From Cyanobium sp. Cruz CV13-4-11 (GTDB lineage Bacteria > Cyanobacteriota > Cyanobacteriia > PCC-6307 > Cyanobiaceae): a stretch of DNA of 64,000 nt. The stretch lies in assembly GCF_024346055.1 (NCBI RefSeq), contig NZ_JAGQCH010000006.1:62001-126000 (forward strand), read 5' to 3'. The translations under genes and the position numbers were made by a program. Shown here in pieces: positions 8,030 through 16,642 of this stretch (positions are counted from its first letter, which is position 1; the number at the start of each line of letters is the position of its first letter). A model generated the notes under the pieces. That model had not been told where the DNA came from and searched no databases. It saw only the letters and a program-made list of their open reading frames with translations.

Positions 8030-8179
8030 ATGGGTGAAACCATGGATCTGAGCCGCCTCAACAGCGTCACCTTCGTGGACCGAGAGCAACGCGCGATCGC
8101 CACCGCCACGGCCGTGGGCCTCACTGTCATCGGCGCCGTTGCCCTGGCGAGGCTGGCCGATGGCGGGCTGGCGCTCTGA
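8030..8179 (+). CDS. Small single-pass membrane protein (49 residues)
   Basis: A short frame starting MGETMDLSRLNSVTFVDR with one hydrophobic helix (AVGLTVIGAVALARLA) near residues 28-43. AGAGGGGG lies just upstream of the ATG at 8030 as a possible ribosome site; a second ATG is at 8042. The polar start followed by one helix resembles the many short membrane proteins of picocyanobacteria. Function unknown. Confidence 0.55.
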   Translation: MGETMDLSRLNSVTFVDREQRAIATATAVGLTVIGAVALARLADGGLAL

Positions 8180-8216
8180 GCCTTCGCCACACCTCCCTTC
8201 CCTTCTCCTGATCGCC

Positions 8217-9083
8217 ATGGCCCAGGCCTCTGCCGCACTCGTCAGCCTCACCCTGTTCACGATCATGGTCGCCCTTGGCCTGGGGTTGCAGCTGGATGCA
8301 ATCGGGACGTTGCGGCATCGGCCGGCCCTGGTGATCCGTGTGCTGATCGGCTCGTGTGTGCTGGTGCCCCTGGTGGCTTTGGTGCTGATGAAGTTGCCCC
8401 TGAGCTTCGCCCTCTCCCCGCCGGCCCGCTTCGGCATCGCCCTGATGGCGGTCTGCCCAAGCGCCCCGCTCACCCTGCGCAAGGCCGGCAAGACGGGGGG
8501 CGACCGCCAGCTGGCGGCGCTGCTGCAGGCCTGCGCGGCCGTGGCCGCGATCGTTTCGATTCCCCTGCTCGCTGATCTGTTCCGGGCCTCGTTCGGCATC
8601 GACGGCTGGGACATCGCCCCCAGGGAAGTGGCCCTGCAGGTGGGTAAGGCCCAGGTGCTGCCGCTGCTGGCAGGCCTGCTGCTGAGGCACTGGAAGCCCG
8701 AATGGGTGGCGCGGCTGGAGGGGCCGCTCGACAAGCTCGCCAACGGCCTGCTTCTGCTGCTGATCGTGCTCGTGCTGATCAAGGCCGGCCCTTTGCTGCT
8801 GCCGTTCGTGGCCTCCAACGGGTTGGCCCTGGGCTTCGTGGCGGTGATGGTGGCCGCGGCCCTGGCCATCGGCTCCCTCATGGCTGGCCCGGAGCCTCGC
8901 GAGCGCACCACCGTGGCCTTGGTCATGTCGATGCGCAACCCTGGCCTGGCCCTGCTGTTCGCCACCACCTACGGCGCCGGGATGCCCGGCCTGAAGCTGG
9001 CCGTGCTGGCCTACCTGCTGGTCACCGTGCTGCTCTCGATTCCCTTCCTGCGCTGGCGCAGAGCCCAGCTGCGAACGGCTTGA
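8217..9083 (+). CDS. BASS-family (bile acid:sodium symporter-like) transporter
   Basis: A 288-residue integral membrane protein with about eight to ten hydrophobic helices. It matches the bile acid:sodium symporter fold in the ALMAVCPSAPLTLRKAGKTG crossover region and in the later VALVMSMRNPGLALLFAT segment, which corresponds to the second discontinuous helix. Substrates in cyanobacteria and plastids include organic acids and sulfur compounds, so the cargo here is not predictable. The ATG at 8217 is preferred; the frame extends upstream to 8139 but overlaps the small membrane protein. Confidence 0.85.
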   Translation: MAQASAALVSLTLFTIMVALGLGLQLDAIGTLRHRPALVIRVLIGSCVLVPLVALVLMKLPLSFALSPPARFGIALMAVCPSAPLTLRKAGKTGGDRQLAALLQACAAVAAIVSIPLLADLFRASFGIDGWDIAPREVALQVGKAQVLPLLAGLLLRHWKPEWVARLEGPLDKLANGLLLLLIVLVLIKAGPLLLPFVASNGLALGFVAVMVAAALAIGSLMAGPEPRERTTVALVMSMRNPGLALLFATTYGAGMPGLKLAVLAYLLVTVLLSIPFLRWRRAQLRTA

Positions 9084-9087
9084 GCCT

Positions 9088-10782
9088 TCAACCGGCGGCG
9101 GGCGGAGTGGGGGTCGGGGTGCCGAAGGACTCGGAAGGCCAGGGGGGCACCGTGCTCCCGTTGCCGTTGCGCATCGCGTGGTAGCCGGGAGAGAGGATCT
9201 CGACGCCAGCGCCGGCGAACTGATCCTGGATGGCTGCCAGCAGCTCGGAGAGGGTGCTGCGGTAGGTGTCCACATCCTCCACGTAGGCGTTGAGCTCGTA
9301 GCTGATGTGGAAGTCGTTCAGGGAGGTCTGGAGCACGAACGGGGGGATCTCCTGGCTGATGCCTGCGGTGGCGGCGGCCGCCTCCAGCATCAGCTGGTGA
9401 ACCTGGCGCCAGGGCACGTCGTAGCCGATGGTGACGGTGGTGGCGATCACCACGGGTTGGGCGATCTCGCGACGGGCCAGGCTGTAATTGATGATCGAGG
9501 CCCCCAGCACGGTGGCGTTGGGGATGCTCACCACCTCATTGCGGGGGGTGCGCAGGCGGGTCACCAGCAGGGCGGAGTCGTGAACGATGCCGACGGTGCC
9601 GTTGATGCTGACCCGGTCGCCCTCCTGGTAGGCCCGGGTGTAGGTGAGCATCAGCCCTCCGATCAGGTTGGCGGCCACGGCACTCGAGCCCAGGGCCGCC
9701 AGCACCCCCACGAACAGGCCGGCGCCCTGGAAGGCCTTGCTGTTGGCTCCGGGGATGTAGGGGTAGGCCGCCACCACGCCGAACAGCAGGATGCCGATCC
9801 CCACCAGCCGGGCCGTGGGCCGGGCCCATTCGGGATAGAACCAGCTCAGACGCAGGTTGCCCAGCTCCACCGCCCGAAACCAGGCGTTGCTGGCCCGCAT
9901 CAGCAGCACGCTGAGGGCCAGGATCACCGCCACGGAGATGAGGTCGGGGATGGCCCGCGAAAAGGCCTGGGCGCCGCCCACCACCAGGCCGGTGATCTGG
10001 CCCCGCAGGGTTTCGGAGAGGCCCTGGGTGGGGGGGAACAGCCCCAGGAACAGGGGGATGGAGAGGTAACTGACCAGGAGCAGAACGGCCCCGTGCACGA
10101 TCCGGCGCAAGGGATCGAGGAGGCTGCGCTCCTGATCCGCGGTGAGCCACTGGTTGCCCCCCACCTGCAGGCCCCGGATCCGGCGGTTGGCGGGGTCGTT
10201 GATCCAGCGCTCCAGGCGCCGGTTGAGGGCCAGCTGGCCCCGCAGCCAGAGGATGTAGAAGCCCAGGGCCAGCAGGGCCAGGGCGGTGCCCCGCAGCCAG
10301 TCCGAACGCCGGTGGGTCTGGCGGTAGCGCACGATCGCCGCGCGGATCTGCTCCAGGTAGCGCTGGGCCAGCTGCTGGCGGCTGAGCTGAAAGCGGGCCG
10401 CGTTGCGGTCGTCCACCGAGATCCTGGGCTCGAACACGCCGCCCTGCATCAGGCCGATGGTGGTGTAAGGAGGGTCCTCCTGCACGACGATCTGCCCTGG
10501 CTCGATCGAGTAGTTCGCAGCCAGCTCAGCCAGCCGTTGGCTGCCTCGCCGCGCCATCTGCGCCGGGGTCTGGGCACCGACGCCGGCTCGGATCTCCAGC
10601 ACCCGTCGGCCATCCAGTTCGATGAAGGCCGGCTGGGGAGCGCTCTTCAGGGCAGCGGCACCGGCCCTGACAAGGGGGGGCGACGCCAGCAGCTGGCCCG
10701 CCAGCAGAGCGGCCAGCAGGGGCAGGATGAAGACCGCCCATCGGTGTCGTGGGCGAAGGCCCCATGGCTCGGGGTGACCCAC
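9088..10782 (-). CDS. MscS-family mechanosensitive ion channel
   Basis: A 564-residue membrane protein. It has an N-terminal hydrophobic segment that may be a signal peptide, an extracytoplasmic region to about residue 160, several helices, and then the MscS pore and beta domain (about 340-500): GSSAVAANLIGGLMLTYTRA, YQEGDRVSINGTVGIV and RLRTPRNEVVSIPN. Family members release osmolytes on hypo-osmotic shock. The extra N-terminal part places it among long MscS-like proteins rather than the 286-residue E. coli type. It converges on the BASS transporter gene, with four bases between stop codons. Confidence 0.92.
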   Translation of the reverse strand: MGHPEPWGLRPRHRWAVFILPLLAALLAGQLLASPPLVRAGAAALKSAPQPAFIELDGRRVLEIRAGVGAQTPAQMARRGSQRLAELAANYSIEPGQIVVQEDPPYTTIGLMQGGVFEPRISVDDRNAARFQLSRQQLAQRYLEQIRAAIVRYRQTHRRSDWLRGTALALLALGFYILWLRGQLALNRRLERWINDPANRRIRGLQVGGNQWLTADQERSLLDPLRRIVHGAVLLLVSYLSIPLFLGLFPPTQGLSETLRGQITGLVVGGAQAFSRAIPDLISVAVILALSVLLMRASNAWFRAVELGNLRLSWFYPEWARPTARLVGIGILLFGVVAAYPYIPGANSKAFQGAGLFVGVLAALGSSAVAANLIGGLMLTYTRAYQEGDRVSINGTVGIVHDSALLVTRLRTPRNEVVSIPNATVLGASIINYSLARREIAQPVVIATTVTIGYDVPWRQVHQLMLEAAAATAGISQEIPPFVLQTSLNDFHISYELNAYVEDVDTYRSTLSELLAAIQDQFAGAGVEILSPGYHAMRNGNGSTVPPWPSESFGTPTPTPPAAG

Positions 10783-10997
10783 GATGCTTCGCCCAGACGG
10801 TCAACGGACCCTATCTTCCCCCTCCCTGTCTGGGTTCGCATCGCCTGGAGCCCCGCGCAGCCAAGGCGGCGCCGTCATCCGGACCAACGACACTGATTAC
10901 AACGTTTTGCAAGATGCTCCGCGTCATCGAGAGTCCTGGTGGTCACGCTTTATCTGATGCCACCGGTTTTCCGGGAGCCCCGTTGATTGCTTTCCCC

Positions 10998-11564
10998 ATG
11001 CCCCAGCGCCGGATCAGCCTTCGCCCCAGTGGCCGTCACGCTGGCGGCCGTCGTCACCGTCTGGCCGTACGCGGTGGCGGCATCCTGGCCGGCCTGACGG
11101 CCATGGCCCTGCTGGCCCCCCAGTCCGCTCCCGCGGCCCAGGCTGCTCCTGCGGCCCAGGTGCTCTACACCCTTTCCACCCAGTGCTCGCTCCGGGGGGC
11201 GGCTGCGGTCCCCTGCAAGGTGGAAGCGGTGGATGAGGGGGGGGCGACGCTCTATCGCCACCGCATCGGCAACGTCACCGAAACCGTTCGCATCACCGCT
11301 GAACCGGTGACGATGGCGATCTGGGCGAACGACACCAAGCAATGGAGCCCGCTGCGCGGCGCCTCGGCCCGGTTCTCCACCAACACGGTCTGCTTCAACG
11401 GCAAGGACCTGTGTGTGGTCAACCCCAATTATCTCAACAGTGTCCGGGAGGATCGCGCCAACACCCGCCTTCAGGGACGCGATCTGGTGATGGTCCATTT
11501 CGGCGCCGACGGTCGGGTGGACGCCAGCTGCTACGACGACGCCTGCGCGCTGCTCCTGAAATGA
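10998..11564 (+). CDS. Secreted cyanobacterial hypothetical protein
   Basis: A 188-residue protein with a basic N-terminus (RRISLRPSGRHAGGRRHRL), a hydrophobic stretch (GGILAGLTAMALLA) and an Ala-rich cleavage region, so it is probably exported. The mature part has paired Cys (QCSLRGAAAVPC, NTVCFNGKDLC, SCYDDAC), fitting disulfide bonds in the periplasm. No family is recognised. The ATG at 10998 is chosen because upstream codons do not look protein-like. Its stop overlaps the start of the next secreted gene (ATGA), so the two are translationally coupled. Confidence 0.65.
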   Translation: MPQRRISLRPSGRHAGGRRHRLAVRGGGILAGLTAMALLAPQSAPAAQAAPAAQVLYTLSTQCSLRGAAAVPCKVEAVDEGGATLYRHRIGNVTETVRITAEPVTMAIWANDTKQWSPLRGASARFSTNTVCFNGKDLCVVNPNYLNSVREDRANTRLQGRDLVMVHFGADGRVDASCYDDACALLLK

Positions 11565-12478
11565 AGATCCTCGCTGGACTCGCTCTGTTGATGGCCGGTG
11601 TGATCGCCTCCCCGGTCGGGGCTGTCGTGGCCCAGGAGGCAGCGTCCGCTTCGGTCGCCTCCCAATGGATTGCCCGCGGCGGCGGGGGTGGACGGGGAGG
11701 CGGTGGTGGCGGTGCCAGGGCCGGTGGTGGCGGGGCGCGGGCCGGTGGTGGCGCCAGGGCCCTCAGTGGTTTCCAGGGATCCGGTGGTGCCGGTGGCTTC
11801 AACCGTGGCGCGGCCCGACCCGCTGGTGGTTGGAGCGGCGGTGCTGCCGGCGGGATGGGTCGTCCCTCGCTGGCTGGGCCCGTGGCGCGACCTGGTGGGG
11901 TTGGGGCAGCGGGTGTGAACAGGGTTGGCGGGGTGGGAACCATCAACCGCAACGCCGGTCTCAACCGCAACGTCAACGCCAATCTGAACCGGACCGTCAA
12001 CCGGAACATCAACCGCAACGTCAACGTCAACCGCAACTGGAACCGCGCGGTCAACGTCAACGCCATCGGCGTCAGACCGGGCTGGGCACGCCCTGGCTGG
12101 GGCGTCGCCAGACCCTGGAACCACGGCTGGTACGGCGGCTGGGCCACCCCCTCCTGGGGATGGTGGGGGGCCAGCGCCGCCGCCTGGGGCGTGGGCACCC
12201 TGGCAACCGCCGCCATTATCAACAGTGCCGTGGATGCGGCGGTAGCCAGCAGCCAGACCGTGATCGTGGTGCCCAACACCGAGTACCAGCTGCTATTCGG
12301 CACGGTCCAGCCGACCGGCACCGCCACGGTGTCCTTCGACGTCAGTGCTGATGACAACGTCTTCCAGCTCTCGGCCGACTGTCAGTCGGGGCTGCTGAAT
12401 GGCCAGCAGCCGGACAATGCCCAGGAAGCGGAGCTCCTCAATGCCGCCTGTCAGGTGGCCTTCGGGACCGCTTCCTGA
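11561..12478 (+). CDS. Secreted low-complexity protein with Gly-rich and Asn-Arg repeat regions
   Basis: A 305-residue protein with a clear signal peptide (MKILAGLALLMAGVIA, then SPVGAVVAQE). It continues with a Gly/Ala/Arg-rich stretch (about 40-125), then an irregular repeat of NRN, NVN and NRNV units (about 130-170), then Trp/Gly-rich sequence with one hydrophobic helix, and finally a small C-terminal domain (VIVVPNTEYQLLFGTVQPTG). It is probably a cell-surface or periplasmic structural protein. The NRN repeats would form an unusual amide-rich surface. Its start overlaps the stop of the upstream secreted gene. Confidence 0.7.
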   Translation: MKILAGLALLMAGVIASPVGAVVAQEAASASVASQWIARGGGGGRGGGGGGARAGGGGARAGGGARALSGFQGSGGAGGFNRGAARPAGGWSGGAAGGMGRPSLAGPVARPGGVGAAGVNRVGGVGTINRNAGLNRNVNANLNRTVNRNINRNVNVNRNWNRAVNVNAIGVRPGWARPGWGVARPWNHGWYGGWATPSWGWWGASAAAWGVGTLATAAIINSAVDAAVASSQTVIVVPNTEYQLLFGTVQPTGTATVSFDVSADDNVFQLSADCQSGLLNGQQPDNAQEAELLNAACQVAFGTAS

Positions 12479-12487
12479 GCCGGGGGC

Positions 12488-12940
12488 TCACCAGGGCAGG
12501 GGAGCCCGCTGGGCGCCGATGCTGCAGCCCATCTGCTGGCCCAGCAGGGCCCCGAGCGGCACGGCCCAGGTGCGGCCGTCCTGGCGGGAGGCGGCGTAGC
12601 CCAGGCCCCCGCCGATGATGCCGCCCACCAGCCGGCCGACGTTGCAGCGCTGGGCCGTCTGGGCCTGGACGAAGTCGGGGGCCACCGGCAGGTTGGCCCG
12701 GTAGCCGTCGACGTCGTAGTCGGCGCGGTAACCGCCGCCGTAGCCATCCCCATAGGAGGAGGGGCTGGGCAGGGTGGGCACGGGGTAGGGGACACGGCGG
12801 CTGTTGACCTGACGGGGGACGCCGGACGGCCCCCAGGGACCGGACCAGGCCTCCAGGGGGGCGGCCAGCAGGGCCAGGGCGCCGGTGGTGCCCAGCAGGC
12901 CCGCGAGGCGGCGGGACCCCAGACGAAGGATGGTGTTCAT
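12488..12940 (-). CDS. Exported glycine-zipper (2TM) protein
   Basis: A 150-residue protein starting MNTILRLGSRRLAG with a hydrophobic export signal (GLLGTTGALALLAAP). A Gly/Tyr-rich middle follows, then a glycine-zipper segment (GRLVGGIIGGGLGYAASR ... VPLGALLGQQMGC) typical of outer-membrane-associated 17 kDa antigen-like proteins. Likely an envelope protein. The Met at 12940 is chosen over the upstream Met at 12988 because the signal peptide begins there. It converges on the NRN-repeat gene, with nine bases between them. Confidence 0.7.
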   Translation of the reverse strand: MNTILRLGSRRLAGLLGTTGALALLAAPLEAWSGPWGPSGVPRQVNSRRVPYPVPTLPSPSSYGDGYGGGYRADYDVDGYRANLPVAPDFVQAQTAQRCNVGRLVGGIIGGGLGYAASRQDGRTWAVPLGALLGQQMGCSIGAQRAPLPW

Positions 12941-13142
12941 GGTGGTTCGCGTTGTGAGGAGCGACCCCTGAGGTGGGGATGACATCAATCAAGCGAAGTC
13001 ATGTGACCGATCCATGAACGGGACCCCGGGGATGTCCGACAAGATGCGACTGGCGGCCTGCACCCCTCTGCATCGCTTGTTATCGACCCCTGGTCAGATC
13101 GGACGGCCCTTGCCAGGGTGGACCAGAGGGCGGGAGGACCCG

Positions 13143-13322
13143 ATGAGCTGGAGCGAACTGGAGCGCCTCGTTGAGGAGGCGGAGACGGATGAGGTGATCC
13201 GCCGGGGGCTGCGTCATTGCCGCTCCAGAGCGGAACTGCTGCTGGCCGCCCGCCGGCTGGGGTTCCGGGTCACCCGGGTGGATCTGCAGCGGGCCTGGCA
13301 GCTGCAGCATCAAGCAGGCTGA
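13143..13322 (+). CDS. Nif11-like small protein
   Basis: A 59-residue protein starting [20 protein letters not shown] and continuing [20 protein letters not shown]. This fits the Nif11 domain, known from nitrogen-fixation-associated proteins and from leader peptides of cyanobacterial RiPPs. No core peptide, Gly-Gly cleavage site or modifying enzyme is visible nearby, so a RiPP role is not supported. The last 53 bases overlap the end of the large acyl-CoA synthetase gene on the other strand. Confidence 0.6.
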   Translation: MSWSELERLVEEAETDEVIRRGLRHCRSRAELLLAARRLGFRVTRVDLQRAWQLQHQAG

Positions 13323-16095
13323 TTTCGGCATGCACGCACTCGGCCGTGGGCCGGAGCCGGAAACCCAGCTTCTGGCAGACGTGCTGCATGCCCCTGTTCT
13401 CGTGCAGGATCTCGGCACAGATGCGCTCGAGCCCCTCGGCCCGACCGATCGTGATCAGCAGCCCCAGCAGGGCGGTGCCCAACCCCTGCCGCTGCCAGGG
13501 ATCGGCGATCAGCATGGCGAACTCGGCGGCGTTGTCGTCGTGGATCCGGCTGAGCCGGCCCACCCCCAGCACCTCGGCTGCGCTGCCGTTCTGCCCCGGC
13601 CGCTCCACCACCAGGGCCATTTCTCTGTCGTAGTCGGTGAAGCAGATCCGGGTCAGCCGTTCATGGGCGATGCGGTGGCCCAGGGTCATCAGATGGAAGT
13701 AGCGAAAGTAGACGCTCTGCTCCGACAGGATGCGGTGGAAGGTCACCAGCAGGGGCTCGTCCTCCGGCCGGATCGGCCGCAGCGTCACCGGTGATCCGTC
13801 GGGCAGGTGCCAGGGGCGCACGTACTCGCTCGGATAGGGCCGGATCGCCGGTCTGGGGGTGAAACAGGTGGCCCCGGAGGACGACTGCAGCAGCACCCGG
13901 GCATCCAGGGCCACCAGCGAACCATTGCCGATCCCAGGTGCCACCCGCAGGGGGTTGATGTCCAGTTCCAGGATGGCCGGATGCTCCAGCACCAGCCGGC
14001 TGAGGCGCACCAGCAGCCGCTCCAGTGCCGCCAGATCCACCGGTGGCCGGCCCCGCACCCCCTGCAGTGCCGCATGGATGCGGGTGCGTTCCATCAGCCG
14101 CCGGGCCAGGGTGGTATTCAGTGGCGGCAGGGCCACGGCGCTGTCGCGGAACACCTCCACCAGCAGCCCCCCGGTGCCGAACAGGATCACCGGGCCGAAC
14201 TGGGGGTCGATGCTGCTGCCGACGATCAGCTCGTAGGCACCGGTCAACTCCAGCATCGGCTGCACGGTCACCCCGCCGAAGGCGCTCTCCCCGTGCAGCG
14301 CCACGATTGCCTCCTGCATGGTGCGGAAGGCCTGGGCCACCGCGGCGCCGTCACGCAGGTTCAGTTGCACACCACCGACATCGCTCTTGTGGGTGAGCTC
14401 GGCGGACAGCAGCTTGACCACCACCGGGTAGCCCATCGCCTCGGCCGCCGCTGCCGCCGCCTCGTCACTGGTGGCCATGTGGGTGGGAACGGTGGGAATG
14501 CCATAGGCCTCCAGCACCTGCTTGGCTTCCCATTCATTCAGCAGGGTGCGCCGCTCGGCCAGCACCCCGTCCAGCAGCGCTTCCACCCGCTGGCGGTCGG
14601 CGTGGGGCTCAGCGTCGCCCGTCGCCTCGGTCTCGGGCACCAGGGCCGGGGTTTCGTAGAGGCCGCGCAGGTTGTCGCTGTAGCGCCACAGGACATCGAA
14701 CAACTGCACCGCCGCATCCGGGTAGCGGTAGGTGGCGATGCCGGCGGCATTCAGCAGCCGTTCCCCCGCCTCCACGTCCTGGCCGCCCATCCAGCTGGCC
14801 AGCAGTGGCTTGGTGGTGGTCGCCGCCAAGGCCACCAGCCGTTCGGCGGTGCTGGTGGGGTCCGTCATGGCCTGGGGGGTGAGCACCACCAGCAAGCCGT
14901 CACTGTCGGGGTTGGCCAGGGCCAGGCGGATGGCCCGCTCGTAGCGGTCCGGATCCGCGTCCCCCAGGATGTCGATCGGGTTGGCCCGACTCCAGTGCTG
15001 CGGCAGCGCGGCATCGAGGTCCGCCAGGGTGGCCGCCGGGAGGGGGGCCAGCTGTCCGCCGTGGCGCACCAGGGCATCGGTGGCGATCACGCCCGGACCT
15101 CCGGCGTTGGTGAGGATCGTCAGCCGCGGCCCCAGGGGCCGGCGGCGTTGCTTCGAGAGCACCTCGGCCAGGTCGAAGAGGTCGGCAATGCTGTCCACCC
15201 GCAGTACGCCGCAGCGCCGGAACGCGGCATCGAGCACGGCGTCGCTTCCGGTCAGGGCTCCGGTGTGGGAGGCCGCCGCCTGGGCGGCCTCGGCGGTGCG
15301 GCCGGCCTTGATCACCACGATCGGCTTGGTGAGGGCCACCTCCCGCGCCGCTGAGAGGAACGAGCGGGGATCCCCGATCGATTCCATGTAGATGACGATG
15401 CTGTGGGTCTCAGGGTCGTCCCCCAGGTAGGTGATCAGATCCCCCCAGTCCACGTCGAGCATCGAGCCCATCGAGACGAAGGCGCTGAAGCCCACGTTCT
15501 CCTGCAGGCTCCAGTCGAGGACGGCGGTGCAGATCGCCCCCGACTGGCTCAGGAAGCCCACGTGGCCAGGGCGGGCCATGGCGCCGGCGAAGGTGGCGTT
15601 GAGGCCGGTGCGGGGATTCATCAGCCCCAGACAGTTGGGGCCCACCAGCCGCATGCCGGTGCGGCGCAGGCCATCCCGGAGGCGGGCCTCCAGGGCGATA
15701 CCGGCGGCGCCGATCTCCCGGAAGCCCGCCGACAGCACGATCACGCCCTTGACCCCGGCCGCCGCGCACGCCTCGATCAGGGCCGGCACCGTGGCGGCCG
15801 GGGTGGCGATCACGGCCAGGTCCACCGGCTCGGGCACCGCCGCCACAGTGGCGTAGGCGCGGATCCCCAGCACGCTCGGGCGCTTGGGGTTGACGGGGTA
15901 GACGGTGCCGCCGAAGGGGTGGCTGATCAGGTTCCAGAACACGCCACGTCCGACGCTGCCCGGCCGGTCGGAGGCACCGATCACGGCCACGCTGCGGGGT
16001 GAGAAAAGGGCCGCCAGCGGCTGATGCTGGGAGCGCAGGATGTCGTAGGCCCGATCTGCGGCGGCGCCGCCACCGCCGGAGGGCTTGGCCCTCAT
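13270..16095 (-). CDS. ADP-forming acyl-CoA synthetase-like protein fused to a GNAT acetyltransferase (Pat/YfiQ type)
   Basis: A 941-residue multidomain protein. Its order is a CoA-binding domain (about 30-160, [20 protein letters not shown]), a succinyl-CoA-ligase-like region (to about 490), an ATP-grasp domain (about 520-720, [20 protein letters not shown]) and a GNAT domain (about 760-930, ending in [20 protein letters not shown]). This matches bacterial Pat lysine acetyltransferases such as E. coli PatZ, which acetylate metabolic enzymes, notably acetyl-CoA synthetase. Whether the synthetase part is active cannot be told by eye. The GTG/ATG start region overlaps the stop of the Usp gene, so the pair is probably one operon. 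Confidence 0.92.
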   Translation of the reverse strand: MRAKPSGGGGAAADRAYDILRSQHQPLAALFSPRSVAVIGASDRPGSVGRGVFWNLISHPFGGTVYPVNPKRPSVLGIRAYATVAAVPEPVDLAVIATPAATVPALIEACAAAGVKGVIVLSAGFREIGAAGIALEARLRDGLRRTGMRLVGPNCLGLMNPRTGLNATFAGAMARPGHVGFLSQSGAICTAVLDWSLQENVGFSAFVSMGSMLDVDWGDLITYLGDDPETHSIVIYMESIGDPRSFLSAAREVALTKPIVVIKAGRTAEAAQAAASHTGALTGSDAVLDAAFRRCGVLRVDSIADLFDLAEVLSKQRRRPLGPRLTILTNAGGPGVIATDALVRHGGQLAPLPAATLADLDAALPQHWSRANPIDILGDADPDRYERAIRLALANPDSDGLLVVLTPQAMTDPTSTAERLVALAATTTKPLLASWMGGQDVEAGERLLNAAGIATYRYPDAAVQLFDVLWRYSDNLRGLYETPALVPETEATGDAEPHADRQRVEALLDGVLAERRTLLNEWEAKQVLEAYGIPTVPTHMATSDEAAAAAAEAMGYPVVVKLLSAELTHKSDVGGVQLNLRDGAAVAQAFRTMQEAIVALHGESAFGGVTVQPMLELTGAYELIVGSSIDPQFGPVILFGTGGLLVEVFRDSAVALPPLNTTLARRLMERTRIHAALQGVRGRPPVDLAALERLLVRLSRLVLEHPAILELDINPLRVAPGIGNGSLVALDARVLLQSSSGATCFTPRPAIRPYPSEYVRPWHLPDGSPVTLRPIRPEDEPLLVTFHRILSEQSVYFRYFHLMTLGHRIAHERLTRICFTDYDREMALVVERPGQNGSAAEVLGVGRLSRIHDDNAAEFAMLIADPWQRQGLGTALLGLLITIGRAEGLERICAEILHENRGMQHVCQKLGFRLRPTAECVHAEISLLDAAAARPAADPPG

Positions 16096-16538
16096 CGGAT
16101 CACCAGCACCGGACAGGGAGACTGGACCAGCACCCGCTGGGTTTCGCTGCCGATCAGCATCCCCACCAGGCCGCGGCGGCCGTGGGAGGCCATCACGATC
16201 AGGTCGCAGCCCAGTCGGGTGGCGGCCTCGATGATGGCTTGGTGCGGCAGGTCGCTCAGCACCCGCTCGGCCGTGGCGTTGACGCCGGCCTCCTTGGCCA
16301 CCGCCAGGGACTCCTCCAGGATCCGATCCCCATCCTTGAGGCTGGCGCTCATCAGGGCTTCCATCGTGGTGGCATCGAGCATTTCCCCGAGCCCCACCAC
16401 CTGCACCGGCACACTGGCCTGGGCATGGAAGAAGGTGAGGCGGGCTCCGAGAGCGGTGGCCAGGGCCACGGCCTGGCGGACGGCCGCCATCGAGAGGTCG
16501 GAACCGTCGCTGGGCACCAGGAGATGGCTGAAGGACAT
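16092..16538 (-). CDS. Universal stress protein (UspA family)
   Basis: A 148-residue single-domain Usp beginning [20 protein letters not shown]. The ATP-binding type motif near the C-terminus reads [20 protein letters not shown] (G-2x-G-9x-G-S/T form), followed by a final strand (CPVLVIR). It overlaps the start of the acyl-CoA synthetase/GNAT gene by four bases and would be transcribed first. Nucleotide- or cAMP-binding Usp domains control some Pat enzymes in actinobacteria, so this pairing may be regulatory, though that is only inference. Confidence 0.94.
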   Translation of the reverse strand: MSFSHLLVPSDGSDLSMAAVRQAVALATALGARLTFFHAQASVPVQVVGLGEMLDATTMEALMSASLKDGDRILEESLAVAKEAGVNATAERVLSDLPHQAIIEAATRLGCDLIVMASHGRRGLVGMLIGSETQRVLVQSPCPVLVIR

Positions 16539-16642
16539 GGGAGCGGCAGGTCTCTCCTCTGTCTAGTCAAGGCCCTGGATCCATGCAGCCGCGGCAGTGA
16601 CCAGGCCCGCATCCGCTCGCTCCGCCCAGCAGAATCGTCGCC

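Noticed and set aside
11434-12357. A Pro/Thr-rich frame antisense to the NRN-repeat protein
   Set aside because: It is the mirror of the Gly/Asn repeats; the plus-strand product has a proper signal peptide and start.
13143-13322. A RiPP locus built on the Nif11-like protein
   Set aside because: No Gly-Gly leader end, Cys/Ser/Thr-rich core, LanM or peptidase-transporter gene nearby; the protein ends right after the helical domain.
13807-15354. A 515-residue plus-strand frame inside the acyl-CoA synthetase/GNAT gene
   Set aside because: His/Gln/Gly-rich antisense translation with no domain, overlapping a clear multidomain enzyme.
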